From Lysinibacillus telephonicus (GTDB taxonomy: Bacteria; Bacillota; Bacilli; Bacillales_A; Planococcaceae): DNA of 64,000 bases. A model generated the notes under the pieces. The model was not told where the DNA came from. It saw only the letters and a list, made by a program, of their open reading frames with translations, and did not search any database. Both the position numbers and the translations under genes were made by a program. Below are positions 19,401 to 27,944 of the stretch, piece after piece (position 1 is the stretch's first letter; the number at the start of each line of letters is the position of its first letter). The stretch spans positions 1-64,000 of the forward strand of contig NZ_RXNR01000022.1 in assembly GCF_003966145.1 (NCBI RefSeq). The letters run 5' to 3'.

Positions 19401-19433
19401 ACCCTTACTGAAATTATAAGTAAGGGTTTATTT
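19401..19433 (+). terminator. Terminator after galE
   Basis: ACCCTTACT (19401-19409) pairs perfectly with AGTAAGGGT (19419-19427), followed by a TTTATTT tract. Confidence 0.75.
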
Positions 19434-19460
19434 AGATATAAAAAACGGAGTGGAATGTAA

Positions 19461-20339
19461 ATGAAAAAAATTCGTAAAGCAATCATCCCAGCAGCAGGAC
19501 TAGGGACTCGTTTTCTACCAGCAACAAAGGCTATGCCAAAAGAGATGTTACCTATAGTCGATAAACCAACAATTCAATTTATTGTAGAAGAGGCTATAGC
19601 TTCGGGGATAGAAGATATTCTAATAGTGACAGGTAAAGGCAAACGGGCTATTGAAGATCACTTTGATTATGCATTTGAATTAGAAGCAAATCTTATCGGA
19701 AAGAAAAAATTTGAAGTTTTAGAAAAAGTTCGTTTCTCGTCAAATATTGATATTCACTATATTCGCCAAAAAGAGCCATTAGGTTTGGGGCATGCTATTT
19801 GGTGTGCACGTAAATTTATTGGTGATGAGCCGTTTGCTGTATTACTTGGTGATGATTTAGTGAAAAGTGAAACACCATGCCTAAAACAATTAATGAATCA
19901 ATATGATAAAAACTATTCAAGTGTTATTGGCGTAATGGAAGTACCTGATCAAGACGTTCATCGTTATGGTGTGATTAATCCTGAAACAACCGATTCAAAA
20001 TTAATGCGAGTTATACAATTTGTTGAAAAACCTGCTTTAGAAGATGCACCCTCTAATTTTGCTATTATAGGTAGATATATATTGACTCCAGAGATATTCC
20101 GTTTCCTTGATGAAAAGAAAACTGGTAAGGGCGGGGAAATCCAACTCACCGATGCAATAGAATCGTTAAATAGTATTCAGCGAGTATTTGCCTATCGATT
20201 TGAAGGAAAGCGTTATGATGTAGGAGAACAACTAGGATTTATTGAAACAACAATTGATTTTGCGTTGGAACGAGAGGATTTGAGTGAATCTGTTAAAAAA
20301 ATGATTTTACGAAAAGCAAAGGAAATAATTGGGGAATAA
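19461..20339 (+). CDS. gtaB: UTP-glucose-1-phosphate uridylyltransferase
   Basis: A 292-aa nucleotidyltransferase of normal family length. The N-terminal [20 protein letters not shown] is the nucleotide-binding loop, LLGDDL the metal site and QFVEKP the sugar site. It makes UDP-glucose from glucose-1-P and UTP for glycan and teichoic acid synthesis. It has its own gap from galE behind a terminator, and pgi-pgcA follows after 303 bases. Identity is firm; gtaB or galU are both used as names. Confidence 0.92.
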   Translation: MKKIRKAIIPAAGLGTRFLPATKAMPKEMLPIVDKPTIQFIVEEAIASGIEDILIVTGKGKRAIEDHFDYAFELEANLIGKKKFEVLEKVRFSSNIDIHYIRQKEPLGLGHAIWCARKFIGDEPFAVLLGDDLVKSETPCLKQLMNQYDKNYSSVIGVMEVPDQDVHRYGVINPETTDSKLMRVIQFVEKPALEDAPSNFAIIGRYILTPEIFRFLDEKKTGKGGEIQLTDAIESLNSIQRVFAYRFEGKRYDVGEQLGFIETTIDFALEREDLSESVKKMILRKAKEIIGE

Positions 20340-20642
20340 CTACTTCAATAGCTATGAATTGAATGACCATTATTGTAATTAGAGATTATAAAATTATATA
20401 AACATAAAATAAACATGTTTTTATGGAAAAATTTGAGTTAACTTTTTGTGAAGAAGTATCTAATTCAAATATATTAAAGTGTAAGTTGTAAAGCATTAGT
20501 TGTGCTTTGAATAGTATATGGGATTACCCGTAAAAACTTCATATTAATTGGATTTAACACTAACAGTATCAAGTTGGCATTTCCTAACTACTATGTAATA
20601 ATAGAATACGTTAATTTAAATTATAGAAATGAGGTTATTAAT
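20340..20642. other. Intergenic region before pgi
   Basis: 303 bases with no gene. An in-frame TTG at 20574 would extend pgi by 23 residues, but that stretch is not family-like and lacks a ribosome binding site. No strong promoter or terminator is visible, although AT-rich -10-like boxes are present. Confidence 0.4.
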
Positions 20643-21932
20643 ATGGTAACCCATTCAGTACACACAACATTATTAAATTATTCATTTGATTATAGTGATA
20701 TAGATAGATATAGAGAACGGGTCTTAAAAATCCATAATAAATTAGAAAAATCAAATGATTTAATAGGGTGGATTGATCTACCATTAGAAAATCAATCTGT
20801 CCTTTTTGAACGAGTCTTCAATGTTACTGAAGAAATAAGAAGAGTAGCTGATGTGTTAGTGGTTATAGGGGTTGGGGGCTCCTTTTTAGGAGCACGAGCA
20901 GTACAAGACGCCCTAACGCCTTATTTCGGTATGCATCCAATAGGAGTTGAAGTAATTTATGTAGGTCAAAACATGAGTGGTGCATACATCAACCAATTAC
21001 TTACATATATTGCAGACAAAGAAGTTTATGTGAACGTTATTTCAAAATCAGGTGGAACAATGGAGCCTGCACTTGCTTTCCGTGTATTACGTTCCTATAT
21101 GGAAAAACGATATAAAGCAGAATCGATTAATCGAATTATTGTTACAACAGACCCTGAAAAAGGCTTGTTAAAAAATTTGGCAGATAAAGCCGGATATCGT
21201 CAATTTGTTATTCCGTCTGATATTGGTGGGCGTTATTCAGTTTTAACACCGGTTGGTCTATTACCAATTGCAGTAGCTGGTATTGATATTAAGGCATTAA
21301 TGGATGGTGCAAAGACTGCAGCAATTGAACTTCAAGAACCTGATTTGGCTCATAACAATGCATACCAATATGCTGTAATGCGTCACATTTTATATAACAT
21401 GGGCTATAAAGTTGAACTTTTAGCGTCATTTGAACCTTCTTTAAATAAATTTCATGAATGGTGGAAGCAATTATTTGGAGAAAGTGAAGGGAAAGAAAAA
21501 AAAGGTCTATATCCATCTACAGTTAATTTCTCAACAGATTTACATGCAATTGGACAATTTATTCAAGATGGTAGTCCAATATTATTTGAAACATTGCTTC
21601 ATTTCCACGAAATTGAGGTAGATTACGAGGTGCCATTTGATTCTAGAAATGAAGATGGTCTTAATTATTTATCTGGACGAACTTTTAATGAAATTAATGC
21701 TATTTCAAAGCAAGGAACAGCGCTTGCCCATGCAGAAGGTGGCGTTCCAGTGATTCAACTTGAATTGCCAAAGCTTGATGCATATCATTTAGGGTATTTA
21801 ATCTATTTCTTTATGAAAGCATGTGCGATGAGTGCTTCTCTTCTTGAAGTAAATCCATTTGATCAGCCTGGTGTCGAGGCTTATAAGAAGAAAATGCTTG
21901 AGTTGTTGAAAGAAGAGAAGGTGTCAAAATGA
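20643..21932 (+). CDS. pgi: Glucose-6-phosphate isomerase
   Basis: A 429-aa cytoplasmic enzyme interconverting glucose-6-P and fructose-6-P. It has VVIGVGGSFLGARA, NVISKSGGTMEPALAF (sugar-phosphate loop), GGRYSVLTPVGLLP and the C-terminal HLGYLIYFFMKACAMSA. The start at ATG 20643 has GAGG 8 bases upstream and matches the family N-terminus. Its stop overlaps the phosphoglucomutase start by four bases (ATGA). Placement at the end of the glycan locus suggests diversion of hexose phosphate into nucleotide sugars as well as glycolysis. Confidence 0.95.
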   Translation: MVTHSVHTTLLNYSFDYSDIDRYRERVLKIHNKLEKSNDLIGWIDLPLENQSVLFERVFNVTEEIRRVADVLVVIGVGGSFLGARAVQDALTPYFGMHPIGVEVIYVGQNMSGAYINQLLTYIADKEVYVNVISKSGGTMEPALAFRVLRSYMEKRYKAESINRIIVTTDPEKGLLKNLADKAGYRQFVIPSDIGGRYSVLTPVGLLPIAVAGIDIKALMDGAKTAAIELQEPDLAHNNAYQYAVMRHILYNMGYKVELLASFEPSLNKFHEWWKQLFGESEGKEKKGLYPSTVNFSTDLHAIGQFIQDGSPILFETLLHFHEIEVDYEVPFDSRNEDGLNYLSGRTFNEINAISKQGTALAHAEGGVPVIQLELPKLDAYHLGYLIYFFMKACAMSASLLEVNPFDQPGVEAYKKKMLELLKEEKVSK

Positions 21933-23626
21933 GTAGTGTAATGGATAATTATAAATCGTGGACAAATGCAGACTTACCTGAATACTTAGCTGAAGAATTG
22001 CAGAGTATCACTGGAGATAAGGCTGCAATCGAAGACCGTTTCTACCAATATCTTTCCTTCGGCACAGGCGGTATGCGCGGACTACTTGGAGCGGGTACAA
22101 ATCGTATTAATATCTTTATGATTCGTCGTGTTGCGGAGGGGCTTGCACGTTTTATTGAGTCAAATGACGAGGAAGCGAAAAAGCGCGGAGTTGTAATTGC
22201 TTATGATACACGTAATTTTTCATATGAGTTTGCCGTTGAAACTGCTCGTGTATTAGGGGCACATGGTATTGCTTCTTATGTTTATAAAGAATCACGTCCA
22301 ACACCACAACTTTCATATTCAGTCCGTGAGCTGAATGCTTTTGCAGGGGTTGTTATCACAGCCAGTCACAACCCAAAGCAATACAACGGCTTTAAAGTCT
22401 ATGGTGAAGATGGTGCACAATTAGTCCCATCGGGAGCAAATGCAATTGTAGAGCATATGGAGGAAATTGACAACATCTTTGATATTTCAATAGCTGATAT
22501 TACTATTTTAGAAGACCAAGGATTATTCAAATGGATTTTAGAAGATTTAGATGAAAAATATATGAAAAGTCTTCTTACATTAAAAGATAATGATGATATT
22601 GATTTGAATATGAACATTGTTTATACACCTTTACACGGCTCAGGACTTGTACCAGTTCGAGAAGGGTTAAAGCAATTTGGTTTTAGTAATATACATATTG
22701 TTGAGCTGCAAGCTGTTCAAGATGGTGCATTTCCGACTGTCAGTTATCCTAATCCAGAAGAGGCTGCAGCTTTCCAGCTAGCAATAGAACTAGGTGAAAA
22801 GGTTGGGGCAGATTTACTGTTAGCGACAGACCCAGATGCCGATCGTTTAGGTGTTGCTGTTCGAAATGATAATAGATATGAATTATTAACAGGAAACCAA
22901 TTGGGAGCATTATTATTACACTATATTTTATCCACAAAGCAACGTTCAGGTATGCTGCCTGAAGATGGTGCAATGATTAAGACAATTGTTACCTCTGAAC
23001 TTGGTGCAAAAATTGCAGAACATTTTAATGTTTCAACAGTGAATACTTTAACTGGATTTAAATACATTGCAGAAAAAATTGCGCAGTACGAAAAAACAAA
23101 TGAACATACATTTTTATTCGGCTATGAAGAAAGCTATGGATATTTAATCAAAACTTTTGCTCGCGATAAGGATGCGGTGCAGGTTGCCTTAAAAGTTGCT
23201 GAGATGGCAGCTCATTATACAAAACAAGGTAAAACATTACTTGATGCGTTAAATGATTTATATGCTCAATTTGGCTACTATAGGGAAGCGCTTGTTTCAA
23301 AAGTGTTTGAAGGAAAAGACGGCCAAGAAAAAATGAAAGCAATATTAGATAATTTACGTAAAGAAATTCCTTCTGAAATTGCGGGGTTAACAGTAGTTCG
23401 AGTTGAAGATTACTTGTCTAGTATCACTACTTTCGTTGATGGAACAACTGAAGCTATTACTTTACCAAAAGAAAATGTCTTAAAATTTGTTTTAGAGGAT
23501 GACTCGTGGATTGCTATCCGTCCTTCAGGTACAGAACCTAAGTGTAAATATTACTTTGGTGTTGTAGCAGATTCAAATAGAATTGCGGAAGAAAGACTTG
23601 AGCAGTTGTTAAACGAGATTTTTTGA
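21929..23626 (+). CDS. pgcA: Phosphoglucomutase (alpha-D-phosphohexomutase)
   Basis: A 565-aa enzyme with all four family sites in order: catalytic serine loop TASHNPKQYNG, metal loop DPDADRLGV, sugar loop GYEESYGY and phosphate loop RPSGTEPKCKYY. It converts glucose-6-P to glucose-1-P, feeding gtaB. In Bacillus the enzyme is needed for UDP-glucose and wall glycosylation. It is translationally coupled to pgi and closes the plus-strand locus with a strong hairpin. Confidence 0.93.
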   Translation: MSSVMDNYKSWTNADLPEYLAEELQSITGDKAAIEDRFYQYLSFGTGGMRGLLGAGTNRINIFMIRRVAEGLARFIESNDEEAKKRGVVIAYDTRNFSYEFAVETARVLGAHGIASYVYKESRPTPQLSYSVRELNAFAGVVITASHNPKQYNGFKVYGEDGAQLVPSGANAIVEHMEEIDNIFDISIADITILEDQGLFKWILEDLDEKYMKSLLTLKDNDDIDLNMNIVYTPLHGSGLVPVREGLKQFGFSNIHIVELQAVQDGAFPTVSYPNPEEAAAFQLAIELGEKVGADLLLATDPDADRLGVAVRNDNRYELLTGNQLGALLLHYILSTKQRSGMLPEDGAMIKTIVTSELGAKIAEHFNVSTVNTLTGFKYIAEKIAQYEKTNEHTFLFGYEESYGYLIKTFARDKDAVQVALKVAEMAAHYTKQGKTLLDALNDLYAQFGYYREALVSKVFEGKDGQEKMKAILDNLRKEIPSEIAGLTVVRVEDYLSSITTFVDGTTEAITLPKENVLKFVLEDDSWIAIRPSGTEPKCKYYFGVVADSNRIAEERLEQLLNEIF

Positions 23627-23660
23627 TGTGCCTGATACAAATTATTTTATAAATTCATAC

Positions 23661-23714
23661 AATTACAAAAGGAGATTACCGTATTTATTAAATCGGTAAT
23701 CTCCTTTTGTAATT
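23661..23714. terminator. Very long hairpin after pgcA
   Basis: Arms of 21 bp (23661-23681 and 23694-23714) pair perfectly around a 12-base loop. It follows pgcA and also faces the end of the converging tetR gene, so it can serve both strands. A related hairpin lies at 27067-27107. Confidence 0.75.
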
Positions 23715-23758
23715 ATTTTGAGGTTGGGAGCTTTTCAAATCTCCTTGAAAACTCTTTT

Positions 23759-24316
23759 TTAATACACCTGTCGTTGCAAAACTTCAGTAATTTTACTAGA
23801 ATCCAAAGAAGGATGATTTCTCTCCCAATCTGAAATTAGAAGAATATAGGTTTTAAATAATAAAAAGGCCAAAAATTCAGGGTCTTGTTGAATGTTTTCT
23901 CCCGTTTTTATTTGCTGCTGAATTAGATTTTTTAAATAATCGATTATTTTCTGATCGATTTTTTCAATTGTTTTGATGACATGAACGGTTTGGATATCCC
24001 GAGCTTCTTGAACTATTTTCATGATAAGGGAGTGACTTTGTCTAAATGCTAAAATTGCTTCAAGCACGTGACGGATATTTTCATGAAATGGTAATCCTGG
24101 TTTAATTGCTTTATTAGCAACATTCATCATTTGTTTGATGGTACTATCAACGATTTCGTCGAATAAATCTTCCTTATTGTCAAAATAAGTATATACTGTT
24201 CCTTTTCCGACCTTTGCAATCTTTGCAACACTATCCATTGTTGTACCTTTGAAACCAAATTGGCTGAACGAGGTAGTAGCTGCTTCAATAATTCTCTCTT
24301 TTTTTTCCTCAATCAT
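23759..24316 (-). CDS. TetR/AcrR-family repressor of the adjacent exporter
   Basis: A 185-aa regulator with an N-terminal helix-turn-helix (TTMDSVAKIAKVGKGTVYTYF, split here as the recognition part KVGKGTVYTYF) and a variable ligand-binding C-terminus. It is transcribed away from the hlyD/ABC-2 genes and probably represses them and itself. An ATG at 24325 sits one base from its SD; ATG 24316 is ten bases away and seems the likelier start. The inducing ligand is unknown. Confidence 0.85.
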   Translation of the reverse strand: MIEEKKERIIEAATTSFSQFGFKGTTMDSVAKIAKVGKGTVYTYFDNKEDLFDEIVDSTIKQMMNVANKAIKPGLPFHENIRHVLEAILAFRQSHSLIMKIVQEARDIQTVHVIKTIEKIDQKIIDYLKNLIQQQIKTGENIQQDPEFLAFLLFKTYILLISDWERNHPSLDSSKITEVLQRQVY

Positions 24317-24562
24317 TTTTCGCATTCCCCTTTATTTTCTTGGAATGTACTCAATGACAAAATCCTGTCTTTTTTCCATTAATTAATTTCTTTTTAAGTT
24401 TATATTAAAATGAACTAGAATTCCATTTAGAACTTAAAAATATGAACTAAAAGAAAATTTTTCTAGATTAGTTAAGTAATATATGGTATATTTTACTACG
24501 TTCAGAACTGAAATTCATTTTTAGTCATTCGGTATCGTAACTGTTAAGAAGGGGGTTTTAAA
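24317..24562. promoter_or_regulatory. Divergent control region between tetR and the exporter genes
   Basis: The shared intergenic space holds short inverted repeats suited to a TetR dimer: TTCAG-AA-CTGAA at 24501-24512, and GAAAA-T-TTTTC in the AAAGAAAATTTTTCTAG stretch near 24450. Related GAACTA/TTAGAAC half sites lie around 24412-24434. Which one is the operator cannot be decided by eye. Confidence 0.35.
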
Positions 24563-25846
24563 GTGATAAAGGCGAGACTTATTTTAGTTTTGTCCCTTAT
24601 TGCTGGCTTAATTGTTGGTGGTTTTTTCCTGTTAGATAAAAAAGAAGTAGCAGGAAAAAATCTTTTGGAAGGACAGCCAACAGCATATATTGAAGGAGAT
24701 GAAAGTAAGGTCAGCTTTAAGCTAGATGGACGAATTGAGGAACTTCTCGTAGATGAAGGAGATGTAGTTAAAAAAGGCCAGGTTATCGGAGTTCTACAAA
24801 ATGATGAATTAGAAGCTAAAGTATCGCAGGCAGAAGCTGCGGTAAGTGTAGCAGATGGACAGATAAATGAAGCAAAAGCAGCTCAATCGACTGCAGTAGC
24901 TAAAATAGAACAGGGCAATGCAGCAGTGAATGTAACAGCAGAAACTGCTGCAAAGAAAGTTGCTCAGGCTGAAGCTGCATTAAGAGCAGCAGAAGCAAAT
25001 TTGGAAGCATTACAAAATGGTGCTCGTCCAGAAGAAATCAAGCAAGCAGAAAGTCAAATGAAAGCAGCGGAAGAAATTCAAAAAGTAGCGAAGGATAATT
25101 TAGAACGTCTACAAACCTTACTGGAACATGGTTTAGCTTCCCAGGCGGATGTTGACAAGGCTAATACAACCTATCAAGAAGCCAAAGGGAAGTATGAGGT
25201 GGCAAAACAGCAATATGAAATAGCGGTCCAAGGTCCACGTGAAGAAGAGGTAAAAGCTGCCAAAGCACAAGTAGATCAGGCAAAGGCTGCTTATGAATTG
25301 GCTGTAGCTTCACAAGATGAAGTTTTGGTGCGACAAGGTGAAGTAAAAGCAGCAGAAGCGGGTATTAAGCAAGCTGCTGGGGCTGTATCTACGGCACAAT
25401 CAGGTAAATCCCAAGCAGAAGCCGCCTTGGCTGAAGCCAATGTGTACTTATCATATACACAGCTAATCGCCCCAACTGACGGAGTAATTAAAACGAAAGC
25501 AGCAGAAGTGGGTGAACTAGTAAGTGCAGGATTCCCAGTCTTTACATTGGAGCAAGCAGAGGAAAGATATTCGAAATTTTACTTCCCTGAAACCGAGATT
25601 TCTAACATACAAGTTGGAGATTGGGTTCAAATTGAAGTAATTGCAACCGGAAAAAAACTAAAAGCAAAAGTAGTTTCCATATCGCCTGCTGCCGATTTTG
25701 CAGTTCAAAAGGCTACACAAAACATGGATGATACAGATATTCGTTCTTTTAGTGTTAAAGTAGAATATAAAAATATTCCTAATGATGTGAAAACAGGCAT
25801 GACAGTTAAATGGTTGAAACTTTTAGGTGAACATAATGGAAATTAA
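24563..25846 (+). CDS. HlyD-family membrane fusion/adaptor protein
   Basis: A 427-aa protein with one N-terminal membrane anchor, a lipoyl/barrel-sandwich half motif (VDEGDVVKKGQVIGVLQN), a long Ala/Glu-rich hairpin coiled coil (about residues 85-290), and the matching C-terminal half (LIAPTDGVIKTKAAEVGELV). The start is GTG with AAGAAGGGGG 7 bases upstream. In Gram-positives such adaptors pair with ABC-2 exporters. The downstream permease gene overlaps it by 11 bases. Substrate unknown; drugs, fatty acids or lipids are typical. Confidence 0.87.
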   Translation: MIKARLILVLSLIAGLIVGGFFLLDKKEVAGKNLLEGQPTAYIEGDESKVSFKLDGRIEELLVDEGDVVKKGQVIGVLQNDELEAKVSQAEAAVSVADGQINEAKAAQSTAVAKIEQGNAAVNVTAETAAKKVAQAEAALRAAEANLEALQNGARPEEIKQAESQMKAAEEIQKVAKDNLERLQTLLEHGLASQADVDKANTTYQEAKGKYEVAKQQYEIAVQGPREEEVKAAKAQVDQAKAAYELAVASQDEVLVRQGEVKAAEAGIKQAAGAVSTAQSGKSQAEAALAEANVYLSYTQLIAPTDGVIKTKAAEVGELVSAGFPVFTLEQAEERYSKFYFPETEISNIQVGDWVQIEVIATGKKLKAKVVSISPAADFAVQKATQNMDDTDIRSFSVKVEYKNIPNDVKTGMTVKWLKLLGEHNGN

Positions 25847-26999
25847 AGTTTGGGATATCCTTTATCGTGAATGGATGCATATTGTTAAGAATCCACATAC
25901 AATTGGGCTATTATTTTTAGTTCCACTAATATATACATTCCTGTTTGGATATTCTTATTCTGGTGCTCAACTAAAAGAAGTAAACACCGTTGTGATAGAT
26001 CATGATAATAGCCAATTAAGCCGACAAATCATACAAGCGTTTGATGAAAGTCAAACCTTTCATGTGACAAGTTATATGGAAAGTGAGAAGGAATTGAAGG
26101 ATGCGTTAGCAATAGGAGAGATAAAGGTCGGCATTGTAATACCAGAAAACTTCTATAAACGACTTTTACAAGGTGAGAACCTTCCTATCGTCACTTTGAT
26201 TGATGGCAGTAATATGATTGTAACTAATTCAACAAGTAGAGCAGCGAATTCAATCATTAGTACTTTCAGCTATGGTTTTTCACAGACGAAGCTTCAACAG
26301 CAGGGATTCCGGGATGAGGAAATTAACTCAACTTTTTTTCACATTCCTTATCGTACACGTATTTTATATAATCCAACTTCCAACTACAGTGACTTCATGG
26401 TCTATGGCTTAGTTGGAACGATATTGCAGCAGGTGTTATTTTTAGGAGTAGCTTTAACGATTACACGTGAAAAAGAAAATGGGTTATGGGAGCAATTTGC
26501 CAAATGGAAGTTAACACCTTGGAGATTAGCTTTTGCTAAAGTCTTTCCCTATTTCTTAGTAAATTTAATTAATACACTTACGACCTTACTAGTTTGCTTA
26601 TATTGGTTCAAACTACCAATGCAGGGTAACGTCATACCTCTAGTTTTGTTGTCTTGTAGTTTTACTTTTGGTGTATTAGGTATAGGATATTTAGCAAGTT
26701 TATTTGCTAAAGATCAACTAAGCGCTACACAGGTGACTATGCTTGTTGCTGTCCCATCTTTTGTGTTATCCGGATTTACTTGGCCATTAGAAGAAATGCC
26801 TAATTTCCTAGTTGGACTATCACAAGTCTTACCTTTGACTTATTATTTAGATGGAATTCGCCATGTATTAATTAAAGGGAATGGCCTATCATTTATATGG
26901 GGCGATATTATTAGTCTCTTACTAATTGGTCTTGTAACTTTCTTTGTCGCTCTCCTTGCTACGAGTACGATTGTATTTAGGAAGAAAGGTGCTCTTTAA
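25836..26999 (+). CDS. ABC-2 exporter permease (YbhS/YhiH-like), no ATPase gene adjacent
   Basis: A 387-aa permease with an N-terminal helix, a large extracellular domain (about residues 45-170) and five or six C-terminal helices with the LSGFTWPLEEMPN motif of the ABC2_membrane_3 type. A GTG at 25827 is in frame, but AGGTG at 25825-25829 fits ATG 25836. Related operons usually encode an ATP-binding subunit, and none is present on either side. The protein may borrow an ATPase encoded elsewhere. Confidence 0.85.
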   Translation: MEIKVWDILYREWMHIVKNPHTIGLLFLVPLIYTFLFGYSYSGAQLKEVNTVVIDHDNSQLSRQIIQAFDESQTFHVTSYMESEKELKDALAIGEIKVGIVIPENFYKRLLQGENLPIVTLIDGSNMIVTNSTSRAANSIISTFSYGFSQTKLQQQGFRDEEINSTFFHIPYRTRILYNPTSNYSDFMVYGLVGTILQQVLFLGVALTITREKENGLWEQFAKWKLTPWRLAFAKVFPYFLVNLINTLTTLLVCLYWFKLPMQGNVIPLVLLSCSFTFGVLGIGYLASLFAKDQLSATQVTMLVAVPSFVLSGFTWPLEEMPNFLVGLSQVLPLTYYLDGIRHVLIKGNGLSFIWGDIISLLLIGLVTFFVALLATSTIVFRKKGAL

Positions 27000-27066
27000 T
27001 CGGAGAGATTAGTGAAATTGAAATAATTGATGTACCTAATATAAAAGTAAATTAAACATAATATTA

Positions 27067-27107
27067 AAAGGAGATTACCATATTCGCAAAAATTGGTAAT
27101 CTTCTTT
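27067..27107 (+). terminator. Hairpin after the exporter genes, related to that at 23661
   Basis: AAAGGAGATTACCA (27067-27080) pairs with TGGTAATCTTCTTT (27094-27107) with one G-U pair, followed by AGTTTTG. The core AAAGGAGATTACC is identical to that of the hairpin after pgcA. Confidence 0.7.
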
Positions 27108-27200
27108 AGTTTTGTCAAGTGATTGTTATGCATTTTAATGGAAGGGACCCATAACTTTAAAAATCAGAATCTCCTTTAAAAAAATATGCTAGATTTACAA

Positions 27201-27707
27201 TTAATCCCCAATCAATCGCTGAAGTTCCGTTTCGATATTAAACACCCGTTTGTTTAATGCAGATGTTTTATAATCTACATCGGATGCTATTTTTTCGGTG
27301 AAGTCACCTAAAGTTCCAATAATTTCATTTCGAAGTTCAGCATGATCTATTCGTAATGCTTTCACTTCTTGTTCGATAGAGTCAAGATGCTGATCCATTC
27401 CATGTAGACGTTGTTCAAATGAAACAAAATGCTGATCCATTCCGTGTAGACGTTGTTCAAATGAAACAAAATGCTGATCCATTCCATGTAGACGTTGTTC
27501 AAATGAAACAAAATGCTGATCCATCCCGTGTAGACGTTGTTCAATTGAATCAAAGCGCTGATCCATCCCGTGTAGACGCTGCTCAATTGAATCAGAACGC
27601 TGATCCATTCCGTTCAGTCGTTGATCCATTGAGTCTAATCGGTTATTGACTGGTTCTAACTCTTCCTTTAAAACTGAGCGTAACAATTCTGCAATTTCGT
27701 TATTCAT
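27201..27707 (-). CDS. Repetitive coiled-coil protein of unknown function
   Basis: A 168-aa soluble protein. Residues about 15-110 consist of a 14-residue double heptad (RLHGMDQHFVSFEQ and variants) repeated about six times, with hydrophobic residues at a/d positions, so a long coiled coil is expected. The C-terminal 60 residues are less repetitive. No catalytic motif or membrane segment was seen. The third in-frame ATG (27707) has GGAGG 8 bases upstream and is chosen over starts at 27722 and 27713. The function is unknown. Confidence 0.75.
   Translation of the reverse strand: MNNEIAELLRSVLKEELEPVNNRLDSMDQRLNGMDQRSDSIEQRLHGMDQRFDSIEQRLHGMDQHFVSFEQRLHGMDQHFVSFEQRLHGMDQHFVSFEQRLHGMDQHLDSIEQEVKALRIDHAELRNEIIGTLGDFTEKIASDVDYKTSALNKRVFNIETELQRLIGD
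27392..27643. repeat. 42-bp tandem repeat inside the coiled-coil gene
   Basis: Units begin at 27392, 27434, 27476, 27518 and 27560, with a diverged sixth at 27602. The first three are almost identical, while the last three differ progressively. The unit length is a multiple of three and of two heptads, so copy-number change alters coiled-coil length without a frameshift. Confidence 0.9.
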
Positions 27708-27845
27708 CCTCATTACCTCCACGTTTTTTTATATTATAACATAGAAGTTACTAGAGAATAATCTACTATTTGAAATGTAACTGAATCAAACACCCCAAAC
27801 TTGAAACCACGATTCCGCTAATATTAGTAGGTATTCATTAAGTAT

Positions 27846-27883
27846 AAATAGAGCCTGCTAAGAAGATTTGACAGGCTCTATTT
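27846..27883 (-). terminator. Terminator of the lipoprotein gene
   Basis: A 12-bp perfect stem (27846-27857 with 27872-27883), followed on the minus strand by a TATACTT tract, about 60 bases beyond the lipoprotein stop codon. Confidence 0.65.
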
Positions 27884-27944
27884 AAACGACAAAGTAATTA
27901 TTATTTGAACAACTTAAATTTGCACACTAAGTATTCTTTTACAA

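Noticed and set aside
20574-20642. N-terminal extension of pgi from TTG 20574
   Set aside because: No SD, sequence not family-like, and ATG 20643 has a proper GAGG.
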